64,000 bases of DNA from Niastella sp. (lineage in GTDB: Bacteria > Bacteroidota > Bacteroidia > Chitinophagales > Chitinophagaceae): contig JAGIBF010000020.1 in the NCBI GenBank assembly GCA_017744515.1, forward strand, positions 23,789 to 87,788. Reading direction: 5' to 3'. Position 1 is the first letter of the stretch; the number at the start of each line of letters is the position of its first letter. Positions 8,975 through 18,050 of the stretch are shown here, piece after piece. Below the pieces are notes generated by a model. The model was not told the origin of the DNA and did no database searches. It saw only the letters and a list, made by a program, of their open reading frames with translations. Position numbers and translations under genes: made by a program.

Positions 8975-10027
8975 ATGTGTGAGCAAAGGGGGTACTTTAA
9001 GACATTTATTGTTTTACTGCTGGGCGGATTGCTGATCAATCAGCGATCGAATGCGCAGGACCTGCACTTTTCTCAATGGTTCAACTCTCCGCTGACTACC
9101 AACCCTGCAAATACCGGTTTTATTCCTGATGCCGATTACCGGATCGGCGCCAATTACCGCAATCAATGGTCGAACGTAATGGCCGTTCCTTACAAAACTT
9201 TCAGTGTATGGGGTGATGCCCAGGTGTTTCGCGACCGGATTGAAAGTGGCTGGTTGGGGCTGGGTGGCGTGATCCTGCGTGATGTGGCTGGCTCCAGTCA
9301 ACTGACTTCTACCAAAGTATATGCTTCTGCCGCCTACCACCAGATGCTGGGTATAGCTCACCTGCTGTCTGCGGGTTTCAACGTGGGTTGGTCGAACAAA
9401 CGGATCAATACTGCCGCGCTGAAATTTCCCGACCAATTTGACGGCAAGTTCTTCGATTCCAACTTCCCTTCGGATGGGATACCGGATGCTACCAACGTCA
9501 ATTATTTTGATGTGCAGTTTGGTGTGAACTATGCTTTTTTCCCTACTGATAAGATCTATATCAATGGTGGCGTGAGTGCCTGGCATATCAACAGGCCGCG
9601 GGAATCTTTTTTCAACAGTGATCCCATAGGGTATGATTCACGGATATCGCCCCGGTACAATGGGTTTATAAATGCCAGCCTGAAAGTGACTGATGACGTG
9701 ATCATCAACCCGATGGCCTACTATAGCATGCAGGCAAAATCCAACGAACTGGTGGCCGGTGGTTATGCTCAATATGATCTGTCGGGTGACGGTGAGATGC
9801 AATTACTGGGTGGTTTGTATTACCGGCCCGGCGATGCTTTTGTGCCTATGCTCGGCTTTGAATATAAAAATATTCGTCTTACCTTCTCTTACGACGCGAC
9901 AACATCCTCCCTGAAACAATATAACAATAGCCGGGGTGCTTATGAGTTTTCATTGATGCACCGGGGCTTTTATGATGAATACAATGGCGACAAGAGACAG
10001 TCGCTTTGTCCTACATTCAAATATTAA
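8975..10027 (+). CDS. PorP/SprF family type IX secretion outer-membrane protein
   Basis: A 350-residue protein starting at ATG 8975; a TTG two codons earlier is less likely. A signal peptide ending in NAQ is followed by DLHFSQWFNSPLTTNPANTGF, the N-terminal signature of the PorP/SprF family, and by alternating beta-strand sequence typical of an outer-membrane barrel. In Flavobacterium, SprF is needed for surface delivery of the adhesin SprB, and SprF-like genes usually sit beside genes for proteins with type B sorting domains. That is the case here: it starts 105 bp after one such gene and ends 60 bp before another, on the same strand, so it probably serves both. Family call is firm; pairing is inferred. 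Confidence 0.93.
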   Translation: MCEQRGYFKTFIVLLLGGLLINQRSNAQDLHFSQWFNSPLTTNPANTGFIPDADYRIGANYRNQWSNVMAVPYKTFSVWGDAQVFRDRIESGWLGLGGVILRDVAGSSQLTSTKVYASAAYHQMLGIAHLLSAGFNVGWSNKRINTAALKFPDQFDGKFFDSNFPSDGIPDATNVNYFDVQFGVNYAFFPTDKIYINGGVSAWHINRPRESFFNSDPIGYDSRISPRYNGFINASLKVTDDVIINPMAYYSMQAKSNELVAGGYAQYDLSGDGEMQLLGGLYYRPGDAFVPMLGFEYKNIRLTFSYDATTSSLKQYNNSRGAYEFSLMHRGFYDEYNGDKRQSLCPTFKY

Positions 10028-10087
10028 GCTTTCAGGGATTGTGTAGCTGCGAAGCCTGGTCTTTTATGCAATTATAAAAGCGATCCC

Positions 10088-13000
10088 TTGAACAGGAAAC
10101 ACCTGATAGTTATTCCTATACTGCTTGCCGCCTTGCAATTGACTGCACAGCGTGGTGCTTCTTCATTTGATTTCATCGAGAATAAGGGTCAGTGGGAAAA
10201 ACAGGTACGTTTCAAGAGCAGCTTATCGACCGGCGCTTTCTTCCTCCAACAGAATGGTTTTACCGTAGTACAACATAATGGTGACGACCTGAATAGTTTC
10301 TTCGACCGTAACCATGAAGATGAAGTTTCCCGACTTAGCCGGCCCGACAGAGGGCCCGGAAAATCTTCCAGCCCTCCTCCTGCTCCATTGGTTGTTCGTT
10401 CTCATGCTTACCGGGTACAGTTTGCCGGGGCTAATGAAACGAGTGTAGCCGTACCGGAAAAGCCTGTTCCTACGCATACCAGTTATTTCATGGGGAATGA
10501 TCCTTCACAATGGGCTACTGATGTACCCGTGTATCAGGCTGTCGTATATAAAGATATTTATCCCAATATCGATATCCGTTATTATTCTGAATATGGGCGT
10601 TTGAAGTATGATCTTATTATTCGTCCCGGTGGCGACGTCAGTAAGATTGCCATGCAATATGAGGGGGCCGACAAACTCCAGGTGAAGAATAATGAACTGA
10701 TCATTAAAACATCGGTGGGTGATCTGAAGGAATTGTATCCTTACACGTATCAGTTTGATATGGCAACGGGTAAAAAGGAAGTGACCTGCCGTTATGAGCT
10801 GGTGAATGGTAATACCGTCAAGTTCCGTGTAGATAATTATTCCAAAGCCAGTACGCTGGTGATCGATCCTACACTGGTATTTTGTTCTTTCACTGGCAGT
10901 ACTGCCGATCAGTATGGCTACACAGCCACGCCTGGTCCCGACGGCTCTTTGTATTCCGGCGGCATTGTATTCGACAGGGGTTTTCCTACTACTACGGGTG
11001 CTTACCAGGTAGATTTTCAAGGTGGCACCAGCACAGCCGGTGGTAAAGGTATCGACATGGGTATCTTTAAATTTACTCCTGATGGCCAACGTTCTTATGC
11101 TACTTATCTCGGCGGCAATGGCAACGATTATCCTCATAGTCTTATATGTGATGCACAGGGGAACCTCGTTATCATGGGAAAAACCACTTCGACCAACTAT
11201 CCCGGTATTCTGAAGGGTAAAGGAGGCGGTAGCGATATCGTGGTTACCAAGCTTAATGCAGGTGGCACTAATATTATCGGTTCTCTGCGCATCGGCGGCA
11301 CAGCCAACGATGGCGTGAATATCAAAGATCAGGTGGGCGCCAGCATGGCTCCTAATACCACTTTCCGTTTTTATGGTGATGATTCGCGGAGTGAAGTAAT
11401 ACTGGATGGGAATAACAATATTTATGTGGCTGCTCAAACCCAATCATCCGGCGCTACTGATGGCATGCCTGTAACAACCGGTGTGTTTCAGGCGGGCTAC
11501 GGCGGCGGCCAGCAGGATGGAACTGTGATGAAGATCAATGCTGCCTGTAATGATATCATCTGGTGTAGTTATATTGGCGGCACCGGAACCGATGGTGCTT
11601 TTGTGTTGTCGCTCAATCCTACGAATAATGAGTTGTATGTGGCAGGTACTACTACCAGCACTGACCTGCCGCCGGCCAATAAGCCAGGTGTTTATCAACC
11701 GACTTATACAGGTGGCTTAACAGATGGTTTTATTGCCCGTATATCCAATGATGGAACCACCCTCATCAATACTACTTACGTAGGTACTGCCTCTTTTGAT
11801 GCGGTTTATGGTCTTAAGTTCGACAGGAGCGGCATTCCTTACATTATGGGGGTTACGGAGGGTAACTGGCCTGTGCAGAATGCCGCGTATAGTGTTGCCA
11901 ATTCAAAGCAATTCATTGCCAAGGTAAAGCCTGATCTATCGGGGTTCATTTACTCTACCGTCTTTGGGAATGGCTCGGCAAAGCCTAATATATCGCCCGT
12001 AGCTTTCCTTGTAGATCGTTGTGAAAACGTGTATATCTCCGGCTGGGGTGGGTGGCTGGTGCCTAATACCAACAATGCCAATATGGATGGGATCGGCAAT
12101 ATGCCGCTTACGCCGGACGCTCTAAAATCTACTACTGATAACCGCGATTTTTATTTCATCGTGATCAAACGTGATGCTACCGGCTTGTTGTATGGTTCTT
12201 ATTTTGGTCAGACAGGTGGATTTGGCGAACATGTGGATGGTGGCACCAGCCGTTATGATGAGCAGGGTGTTATTTACCAGGCTGTTTGCGCCAATTGCGG
12301 GCAAGACAGGGACTATCCTATTACGCAGCGTTTTCCCACTACGCCGGGCGTATGGGCGCCTACCAGTGGCAGCAGGGAGTGTAACCTGGCAGCTATCAAG
12401 ATCGCCTTCAACTTTGCCGGTGTGGCTTCTGGTCCCAAGTCTTATTTCAATAACCTGCCGGATACTGTTGGTTGTGTTCCTTTCACCATCAACTTCCGTG
12501 ACACTGTTCGCAATGCCAAAAGTTATGAATGGGACTTTAATGGTGATGGTGTGACTGATCTTACCACGACTGACTTTAATGCTACTTATACTTTCAATGC
12601 TATAGGGACTTACCGGGTAAGGTTGATCGCTGTGGACCCTGCCAGCTGTAACCAGCGGGATACTGCTTACGTTAATATACGGGTGAGGGATGATCCGGCG
12701 GACCTCGACTTCAGGGCTGATAAGGATGGGCCTTGTGAATCGCTCGGGTTCAAGTTCACCAACTTGTCTGTGCCACCACCGGGTAAGCCATTCGGCCCGA
12801 ATACTTTTGCCTGGGATTTTGGCGATGGCACTCCTATTAGACCTACTGGTTCTGCCCCCGTTACGCATGTGTATACTGCAGCCGGGTCTTATGCCGTACG
12901 CCTGATTTTGCTGGATACCAATTATTGTAATTCGGGTGACTGGAAGCCGCTGAAGCTGGGCGTGGTAGCCAACGTGGATGCACGGGTAAATACGCCTTCT

Positions 13001-13738
13001 ATGGGTTGTGCTCCTTACAATGCGTTCTTCGACAACATCTCGCTGGGTGGCCATGATTACTTCTGGGATTTTGGTGACGGCACTACTTCTACTGAAATGA
13101 GCCCTACTCACCTTTATAATAATATCGGCACGTATACTATCAAGATGATGGTGGTGGACAGCAACACCTGTAATAAAAAGGACTCGCTCACTTTTACGCT
13201 TACCGTGAATACGAAGCCTACTGCTGCTTTCAGCATATCTCCTACTACTCCGGAAGTCAATAAGCCTACCAACTTCCTCAACCAGTCGATTGGTGGTGTC
13301 AGGTACAAATGGCTGTTTGGTGATGGCGACAGCACCATCACTAACTCTATGCAAAATGTGTCGCATCAATACAATGCCACCGGCGAATATCTTGCTTTGT
13401 TAGTCACCTTTAATGAATTTGGTTGTACGGATACAGCGCGCCGTATGGTAATGGCGTTGATAGACCCGCTGCTGGATGTGCCCAACGCTTTTACTCCGGG
13501 CAGGGGCAACAGGGCCAGTGTGGTAAGAGTGGCCGGGTTTGGCATCGGCAGAATGAGCTGGCGTATTTACAACCGCTGGGGGCAAAAGGTGTTCGAGACC
13601 AGTGACCGCAATGCCGGATGGGATGGCACCTTCCAGGGCAAGCTGCAACCCATGGATGTATATACTTACACGCTGGACGTGATGTTTACCGATGGAAGGA
13701 CTCAACGTAAGACAGGGGATATCACACTGATAAGATAG
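10088..13738 (+). CDS. Large T9SS-secreted protein B: paralogue of protein A
   Basis: A 1,216-residue protein aligned end to end with the product of 5198-8869, most residues being identical. It has the same order: signal peptide (NRKHLIVIPILLAALQLTAQ), FIENKGQWEKQVRF domain, SBBP-type propeller repeats, four PKD domains (WDFNGDG, WDFGDGTPI, WDFGDGTTS, WLFGDGD) and a type B T9SS tail (PNAFTPGRGN to DITLIR). It also begins with TTG, at the same codon relative to the conserved signal peptide, which supports both starts. Differences cluster in the acidic/proline linker after the first domain (near residue 80), in propeller loops and in the last PKD domain. Gene duplication around the PorP/SprF gene is the simplest explanation. 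Role unknown beyond T9SS export and likely adhesion or matrix function. Confidence 0.9.
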   Translation: MNRKHLIVIPILLAALQLTAQRGASSFDFIENKGQWEKQVRFKSSLSTGAFFLQQNGFTVVQHNGDDLNSFFDRNHEDEVSRLSRPDRGPGKSSSPPPAPLVVRSHAYRVQFAGANETSVAVPEKPVPTHTSYFMGNDPSQWATDVPVYQAVVYKDIYPNIDIRYYSEYGRLKYDLIIRPGGDVSKIAMQYEGADKLQVKNNELIIKTSVGDLKELYPYTYQFDMATGKKEVTCRYELVNGNTVKFRVDNYSKASTLVIDPTLVFCSFTGSTADQYGYTATPGPDGSLYSGGIVFDRGFPTTTGAYQVDFQGGTSTAGGKGIDMGIFKFTPDGQRSYATYLGGNGNDYPHSLICDAQGNLVIMGKTTSTNYPGILKGKGGGSDIVVTKLNAGGTNIIGSLRIGGTANDGVNIKDQVGASMAPNTTFRFYGDDSRSEVILDGNNNIYVAAQTQSSGATDGMPVTTGVFQAGYGGGQQDGTVMKINAACNDIIWCSYIGGTGTDGAFVLSLNPTNNELYVAGTTTSTDLPPANKPGVYQPTYTGGLTDGFIARISNDGTTLINTTYVGTASFDAVYGLKFDRSGIPYIMGVTEGNWPVQNAAYSVANSKQFIAKVKPDLSGFIYSTVFGNGSAKPNISPVAFLVDRCENVYISGWGGWLVPNTNNANMDGIGNMPLTPDALKSTTDNRDFYFIVIKRDATGLLYGSYFGQTGGFGEHVDGGTSRYDEQGVIYQAVCANCGQDRDYPITQRFPTTPGVWAPTSGSRECNLAAIKIAFNFAGVASGPKSYFNNLPDTVGCVPFTINFRDTVRNAKSYEWDFNGDGVTDLTTTDFNATYTFNAIGTYRVRLIAVDPASCNQRDTAYVNIRVRDDPADLDFRADKDGPCESLGFKFTNLSVPPPGKPFGPNTFAWDFGDGTPIRPTGSAPVTHVYTAAGSYAVRLILLDTNYCNSGDWKPLKLGVVANVDARVNTPSMGCAPYNAFFDNISLGGHDYFWDFGDGTTSTEMSPTHLYNNIGTYTIKMMVVDSNTCNKKDSLTFTLTVNTKPTAAFSISPTTPEVNKPTNFLNQSIGGVRYKWLFGDGDSTITNSMQNVSHQYNATGEYLALLVTFNEFGCTDTARRMVMALIDPLLDVPNAFTPGRGNRASVVRVAGFGIGRMSWRIYNRWGQKVFETSDRNAGWDGTFQGKLQPMDVYTYTLDVMFTDGRTQRKTGDITLIR

Positions 13739-13744
13739 AGTGCA

Positions 13745-13765
13745 GAGGTAAGAGGTAGGAGGTAA
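13745..13765. repeat. Three heptamer units (GAGGTAA/G)
   Basis: GAGGTAA, GAGGTAG and GAGGTAA follow one another directly, seven bases after the stop of the second T9SS protein gene. The array is short and could be chance or a relic of a simple repeat. Confidence 0.5.
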
Positions 13766-13835
13766 GACGTTTAATTTGACTAATGGTAATCTTCGCAGGC
13801 ACTATTTTGGTTATTTTGTAGCAAATAGCCTTCTC

Positions 13836-15200
13836 ATGAAAATCTTATTGCCTTTCCTCCTGCTTGCCTGCACCATTTCTTTGGTGGCTCAGGACTTACC
13901 GGACTCCCGGAAACAGGAGATCGTTTTCCGCAACGTGAATGTGATCCCCATGGACAAGGAGCAGGTACTGCCCAATCAGGTAGTGATCGTGAAGGATGGT
14001 AAAATATCTCTTATAGGTGATGCGCGTACTGTGAAGTATGGCGCTAATGCACTGGTGATCGATGGCACCGGTAAATACCTGATGCCGGGCCTTGCGGAGA
14101 TGCATGCGCATGTGCCGCCTAATGATAACGTGGAAGCGAATAAAGAAGTGGTATTGTTGTTTGCCCTGAAAGGTGTTACTACTATCCGTGGCATGCTGGG
14201 GCATCCGTATCACCTGGAGCTGCGTAATAAATTGCAAACGGGAGAGATCACCGGTCCCCGGCTTTATACTTCCGGGCCTTCTATCAATGGGCAAACTGCC
14301 AGTACTGCCGCTGCTGCTGAAAAACTTGTGCGTGACCAGAAAGCTGCTGGCTATGATTTCCTGAAGCTGCACCCCGGTCTTACCGTAGACAATTTCAATG
14401 TGATCGTGAAGACGGCTAAAGAAGTAGGTATTCCTTTTGCCGGGCATGTATCTTATGCTGTAGGTGTTTGGCGGGCCATCGATGCCGGCTATGCTTCGAT
14501 CGATCACATGGATGGTTTTGTAGAAAGCCTCGTGCCGGGTATTGAAAATATAACGGAACAACAGACAGGGCTTTTTGCCACGTTCATCGGCCATCAGGCT
14601 GATGAGTCGCGGATTCCGAAACTCATGAAGGGCCTGCACGATCATAATATCTGGGTGGTGCCTACTCAAGCGTTGGCGGAAAGATGGATATCTCCGGATA
14701 AATCGCCGGAAGCATTGGGCCAGGACGCAGAGATGGTGTACATGTCACCCAACACTGTCAACAGCTGGGTGAATACCAAGAAGAACCTGATCAGTAATCC
14801 TAATTATAAGCCTACTGATGTGCGCAAGTTTATCGAGGTGCGCAGGAAGCTCATCAAGGCTTGTCAACAAAACGGTGTAGGAATATTATTGGGTTCGGAT
14901 GCGCCGCAGGTGTTTGACGTGCCTGGGTTTTCCCTGCACCATGAATTGCAATATATGGTGGATGCAGGGCTTACGCCTTATGAGGCTTTGCGCACCGGCA
15001 CTGTTAATCCTGCTACTTTTCTGAAGCGGACTGATGCGGGTGTGATCAAGCACGGCGCTGTGGCTGATCTCTTGTTACTGAACAGCAATCCGCTGAAAGA
15101 TATCAAGGCGACTCAACAGATTGAAGGGGTATGCCTCGATGGGCGGTGGCTTGGTAAGGGGTATATCGATGGGGCGTTGAAGAAGCTGGAGAAGAAATAA
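13836..15200 (+). CDS. Exported amidohydrolase-superfamily enzyme
   Basis: A 454-residue metal-dependent hydrolase starting at ATG 13836, chosen because a signal peptide (MKILLPFLLLACTISLVAQ) begins there; a TTG 60 bases upstream is in frame but would bury it. The strand-1 metal ligands are in MPGLAEMHAHV (His near 89 and 91), a possible metal-bridging Lys in FLKLHPG (177), His in FAGHVSY (about 203) and IDHMDG (about 223), and the catalytic Asp in LLGSDAPQ (about 355). The C-terminal GVIKHGAVADLLLLNSNPL strand is typical of imidazolonepropionase/prolidase-like amidohydrolases. It should act in the periplasm on a cyclic amide or peptide-like bond; substrate not identifiable. It stands alone after the T9SS genes. 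Confidence 0.88.
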   Translation: MKILLPFLLLACTISLVAQDLPDSRKQEIVFRNVNVIPMDKEQVLPNQVVIVKDGKISLIGDARTVKYGANALVIDGTGKYLMPGLAEMHAHVPPNDNVEANKEVVLLFALKGVTTIRGMLGHPYHLELRNKLQTGEITGPRLYTSGPSINGQTASTAAAAEKLVRDQKAAGYDFLKLHPGLTVDNFNVIVKTAKEVGIPFAGHVSYAVGVWRAIDAGYASIDHMDGFVESLVPGIENITEQQTGLFATFIGHQADESRIPKLMKGLHDHNIWVVPTQALAERWISPDKSPEALGQDAEMVYMSPNTVNSWVNTKKNLISNPNYKPTDVRKFIEVRRKLIKACQQNGVGILLGSDAPQVFDVPGFSLHHELQYMVDAGLTPYEALRTGTVNPATFLKRTDAGVIKHGAVADLLLLNSNPLKDIKATQQIEGVCLDGRWLGKGYIDGALKKLEKK

Positions 15201-15283
15201 TCGCTGATTTGCGGATTAGGATTGATTACACGGATTATTAGCTCTGACAGACTTTTACAGAACGACCCAGCTTGCAATGAATC

Positions 15284-15338
15284 AGACCTGACAGGTTTTG
15301 CTCAGCTCCGTAGCCCGGCGAAACCTGTCAGGTCTTTT
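15284..15338. repeat. Inverted repeat AGACCTGACAGGTTT / AAACCTGTCAGGTCT (dispersed family D)
   Basis: Arms of about 15 bp are separated by a ~24-bp loop and followed by TTTT on the plus strand. It lies between the convergent amidohydrolase and aldo/keto reductase genes, so it may terminate transcription. A diverged copy with the same arms lies at 23389-23440. Confidence 0.7.
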
Positions 15339-15343
15339 AGGTA

Positions 15344-15367
15344 CCCTTCGACAGGCTCAGGGTGACA
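15344..15367. repeat. Dispersed repeat family A (CTTCGACAGGCTCAG core)
   Basis: One of six copies in this window of a CTTCGACARGCTCAG...TGACA element; the others are at 18095, 20348, 23516, 40288 and 52851. It lies four bases before the 3' end of the aldo/keto reductase gene. Similar elements are widespread in bacterial intergenic DNA. Confidence 0.8.
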
Positions 15368-15370
15368 GTC

Positions 15371-16267
15371 TTATCGATGCTGGTCATAAAAATTGGGAGG
15401 GATCGATTGGCGTAACAGTTCCAATTCTTCGTCGGATAATATGGGGGATTCAATGGTTTTTACTGCTTCTTCCAATTGCCGGGCAGTGCGTATGCCCACT
15501 ACTGCTGCCGTAACACCACGTTGCTGTAATACATAACGCAAGGCTACCTGTGTGGCGCCGCGCAGCGGCGTAGTCAGCGAGTGAATGGCCGCGGCAGCAC
15601 GGGCCACTTCTTCTTCTGAGTGATCAAGGTAAGCGGCAGCCGGTTTATCGATCAGTAATCCTTTTGCTACGCTTCCCCGCGTCACCACGCCGATGTTATT
15701 TTCCTTCAGCATAGACAGGCAACTTTCTTCCGGACGCCTGTCGAGCAGGCTGTACTGCATCATCACGCTGGCTATTTTCGAGCGCTGTATATATTCCCGT
15801 ATAACATTGGGTCTGATGGATGATATTCCATAATAACGGATCTTTCCCTGCTGCTGTAATAGTTCAAATGCTTCAATGGTTTCATCAATGGGGTCTTCGA
15901 TGGTGCCGCCATGCAACTGGTAGAGATCGATAAAATCGGTTTGTAACCTTCTCAGGCTTTCTTCTACGGACGCCAGTATATATTCTTTGCGTGGATTCCA
16001 ATCCCAACCTTTGCCATCGGAGCGTGGCTGGTTACCCACCTTGGTAGCAATGAGCACTTCCTGCCTTCTATCGGCTACTGCTTTGCCCAGTATCGTTTCA
16101 TTACGTCCCTGCTGGTATATATCTGCCGTATCAAAGTAGTTGATGCCGGCCTCTATGGCCTGATGAATAAGCTGTGTATTGACTGCATCATCGTCTCCTA
16201 ACGACATACAACCAAATCCTATTGCACTGACTTCGAGGGTGGATTGTCCTAATATGTGGTAATTCAT
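15371..16267 (-). CDS. Aldo/keto reductase
   Basis: A 298-residue cytoplasmic NAD(P)H-dependent oxidoreductase of the aldo/keto reductase superfamily. The catalytic tetrad is visible: D46 and Y51 in NYFDTADIYQQG, K76 in VLIATKVG and H119 in LYQLHGG. GFGCMSLG near residue 18 and the C-terminal VVGIRTARQLEEAV (cofactor phosphate-binding region) are family signatures. The length is usual for the bacterial branch that includes general stress protein 69 and YajO-like proteins. It is convergent with the amidohydrolase, separated by two palindromic repeats. Substrate unknown, probably small carbonyl compounds. Confidence 0.93.
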   Translation of the reverse strand: MNYHILGQSTLEVSAIGFGCMSLGDDDAVNTQLIHQAIEAGINYFDTADIYQQGRNETILGKAVADRRQEVLIATKVGNQPRSDGKGWDWNPRKEYILASVEESLRRLQTDFIDLYQLHGGTIEDPIDETIEAFELLQQQGKIRYYGISSIRPNVIREYIQRSKIASVMMQYSLLDRRPEESCLSMLKENNIGVVTRGSVAKGLLIDKPAAAYLDHSEEEVARAAAAIHSLTTPLRGATQVALRYVLQQRGVTAAVVGIRTARQLEEAVKTIESPILSDEELELLRQSIPPNFYDQHR

Positions 16268-16392
16268 ACGTGGTAATTAAGGCTTTAACTGTTCTATAAC
16301 ATGCTACATTATGATTTCTTTAATAAACCTGTGCTGTTTTTCCAGTCTATGTATTAAAGCAACTCATTAACGTAATCATTAAAAATAAAGTT

Positions 16393-16572
16393 ATGAAAAC
16401 GATCTTATCATTCCTGATGCCGCTTATCGCTATCGTGACCGGTATTGCCAGCTATAATTTTTTCACAGATACTAATTATTATCTGTCTGCCATTTTCACC
16501 GTAGTATCCTGGTTGTCGGCCAGTGTAGCAGTGTATCTGGTACTTCCAAAGACGAAAGTGGCCGTACATTAA
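16393..16572 (+). CDS. Small two-helix membrane protein, unknown function
   Basis: A 59-residue reading frame from ATG 16393 to TAA 16572. It begins MKTILSFLMPLIAIVTGIAS and has two hydrophobic stretches (about residues 4-20 and 29-51) around a short polar loop (FFTDTNYY), ending in a basic tail (PKTKVAVH). It is followed 47 bp later by a strong hairpin with a T run, as expected for a separately transcribed gene. No family is recognised. The hydrophobic pattern, the good start context and the terminator make it credible. Confidence 0.6.
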   Translation: MKTILSFLMPLIAIVTGIASYNFFTDTNYYLSAIFTVVSWLSASVAVYLVLPKTKVAVH

Positions 16573-16619
16573 TCATATTGTTTTTACAGGGTTTTAACAG
16601 GGTTTATTTTCAGGTGTTT

Positions 16620-16654
16620 CATCGGGGTGCCGTATAGCATCCCGATGTTTTTTT
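16620..16654 (+). terminator. Rho-independent terminator after the 59-residue membrane protein gene
   Basis: Stem CATCGGGGTGC (16620-16630) pairs with GCATCCCGATG (16637-16647) with one G-T wobble, six-base loop, followed by a run of T. Confidence 0.85.
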
Positions 16655-16706
16655 AGTGGATACTCAATAAAAGCATGCCAGGGTAGATCACGGCCTTACT
16701 CACTGA

Positions 16707-16714
16707 TAATTTTG
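16707..16714 (+). promoter_or_regulatory. -7 box (TAATTTTG) of the VOC-protein gene
   Basis: Exact match to the Bacteroidota consensus TAnnTTTG, 13 bp before ATG 16727. No clear TTTG -33 box is present. Confidence 0.5.
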
Positions 16715-16726
16715 TATATTGGCATT

Positions 16727-17185
16727 ATGAAAAAGATCATTATCAACAGCGTTCTTGCCTGCCTTGTTGGAACAGTTATTTCTGTGAGCAGTTTTGCTCA
16801 AGCACAAAAGCCGACCCTCAATCATATTGCTTTATCGGTATCGAATCTCGCCAAAAGCACAGCTTTCTATAGCAAGATCATACAACTCGATACTATTCCC
16901 GAACCATTTCATGATGGCAAACATACCTGGTTCAGTATTGCTGAACGCAGCCACCTGCATCTTATAGAATATAGTGATCCTATTATCGTGCCCAAGAAGG
17001 GTACTCATTTATGCTTCAGCGTTCCTTCTATCGAGACCGTTATCCAACGACTGGAAAAAAATAATATCCCCTACTCCAACTGGCAGGGTGACAATAAATC
17101 GGTGACCACCCGGGTAGATGGTGTAAAACAGCTTTACCTCCAAGACCCTGACGGTTACTGGATCGAGATCAATAATGATAAGTAA
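16727..17185 (+). CDS. Exported VOC-superfamily (glyoxalase/dioxygenase fold) protein
   Basis: A 152-residue protein starting at ATG 16727; the in-frame TTG at 16712 lies inside a promoter box. A signal peptide (MKKIIINSVLACLVGTVISV, SSFAQA) precedes a single vicinal-oxygen-chelate domain. LNHIALSVSNLAKSTAFYSKII is the first beta-alpha module with a metal-ligand His (about residue 33); LHLIEY, HLCFSV and LYLQDPDGYWIEI supply the remaining ligand positions, ending in the usual Glu. The cytoplasmic relative is lactoylglutathione lyase-like; the signal peptide places this one in the periplasm, where its substrate is unknown. It is monocistronic by context. Confidence 0.85.
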   Translation: MKKIIINSVLACLVGTVISVSSFAQAQKPTLNHIALSVSNLAKSTAFYSKIIQLDTIPEPFHDGKHTWFSIAERSHLHLIEYSDPIIVPKKGTHLCFSVPSIETVIQRLEKNNIPYSNWQGDNKSVTTRVDGVKQLYLQDPDGYWIEINNDK

Positions 17186-17366
17186 AAACCTCTATACGAT
17201 GTTGGATGTAACGGCAACAAGCAAGGGGAAATTCTTGATCTAAGACAAAAAATGAAGCTCTGAAAAGAGGCTGCTCTAAAAATCCGTAATACTACGGAGT
17301 GTTGCGCGGTATGATGCCGGTAAATTGGATTACGATTAGTTTATGTAACCCAAGCTTTACTGACCT

Positions 17367-18044
17367 ATGACCGCCAAACTTTATCCTTTCGAGAACAAAT
17401 CCATCAAAGACATCAGGAATGAGGTCTGGAAAGACATTCCCGGCTTTGAAGGTATTTACCAGGCCTCCAGCTACGGCCGTATCAAATCATTGGACCGCAC
17501 TATTATTCATGCCCGCCTCGGACAACAATTCGTCGCCGGACGCATCCTGAGCCAGTCCATAGCTGAAAACAACAATATAAAAACAGGTGAGCCTATGATC
17601 GATCTGCGGGTTTCGCTGAGTATGGATGGTGTTCAGCATTACTTCAATACGCGCCGCCTGATCTATATGACTTTTGTCAATAAAAAGATCAACTACCAAA
17701 AGGACGGGCTTTATGTGATCAATAAGGATGGGAATGGATATAATAATAAGGTGGCCAACCTTCAACTGGCTACCAAAAGCGAAAAGCAAAAGCGGGTTTT
17801 TACGCGCAACCGCCAGGACAGCTATCTCAAAATAGCCGACCGCTCCAAATGGCCCAAGACTTATGGCGGCTATACCCGGCGCAAGCCCATCAAGCAGTAC
17901 CACCGGGGCAAACTCGTTGCCAAGTATGAAAGTGTAAGTGAAGCTTCCCGCCAAACCGGTATCGGAGAAAAGGAGATCATACAGGTGGCGAAAGGTATTT
18001 ACTCTCAATGGAATGGGTACAAGTGGAAATATGTAAATCCTTAA
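17367..18044 (+). CDS. NUMOD4/NUMOD1 protein with degenerate HNH centre
   Basis: A 225-residue protein. Residues ~20-60 (VWKDIPGFEGIYQASSYGRIKSL) are a NUMOD4 domain, residues ~174-221 (IKQYHRGKLVAKYESVSEASRQTG...) a NUMOD1 DNA-binding domain. Between them, residues 117-143 align with the HNH nuclease core normally written HxDGNxxNNxxxNL: here NKDGNGYNNKVANL. The first catalytic His is replaced by Asn119 while the following Asp-Gly-Asn and Asn residues remain. Proteins of this build are free-standing homing-type endonucleases of phages and bacteria; this one may bind DNA without cutting. The 181 bp before it contain no recognisable element beyond ordinary AT-rich sequence. It is followed within 7 bp by a composite palindromic repeat. 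Confidence 0.82.
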   Translation: MTAKLYPFENKSIKDIRNEVWKDIPGFEGIYQASSYGRIKSLDRTIIHARLGQQFVAGRILSQSIAENNNIKTGEPMIDLRVSLSMDGVQHYFNTRRLIYMTFVNKKINYQKDGLYVINKDGNGYNNKVANLQLATKSEKQKRVFTRNRQDSYLKIADRSKWPKTYGGYTRRKPIKQYHRGKLVAKYESVSEASRQTGIGEKEIIQVAKGIYSQWNGYKWKYVNP

Positions 18045-18050
18045 TAAAGT

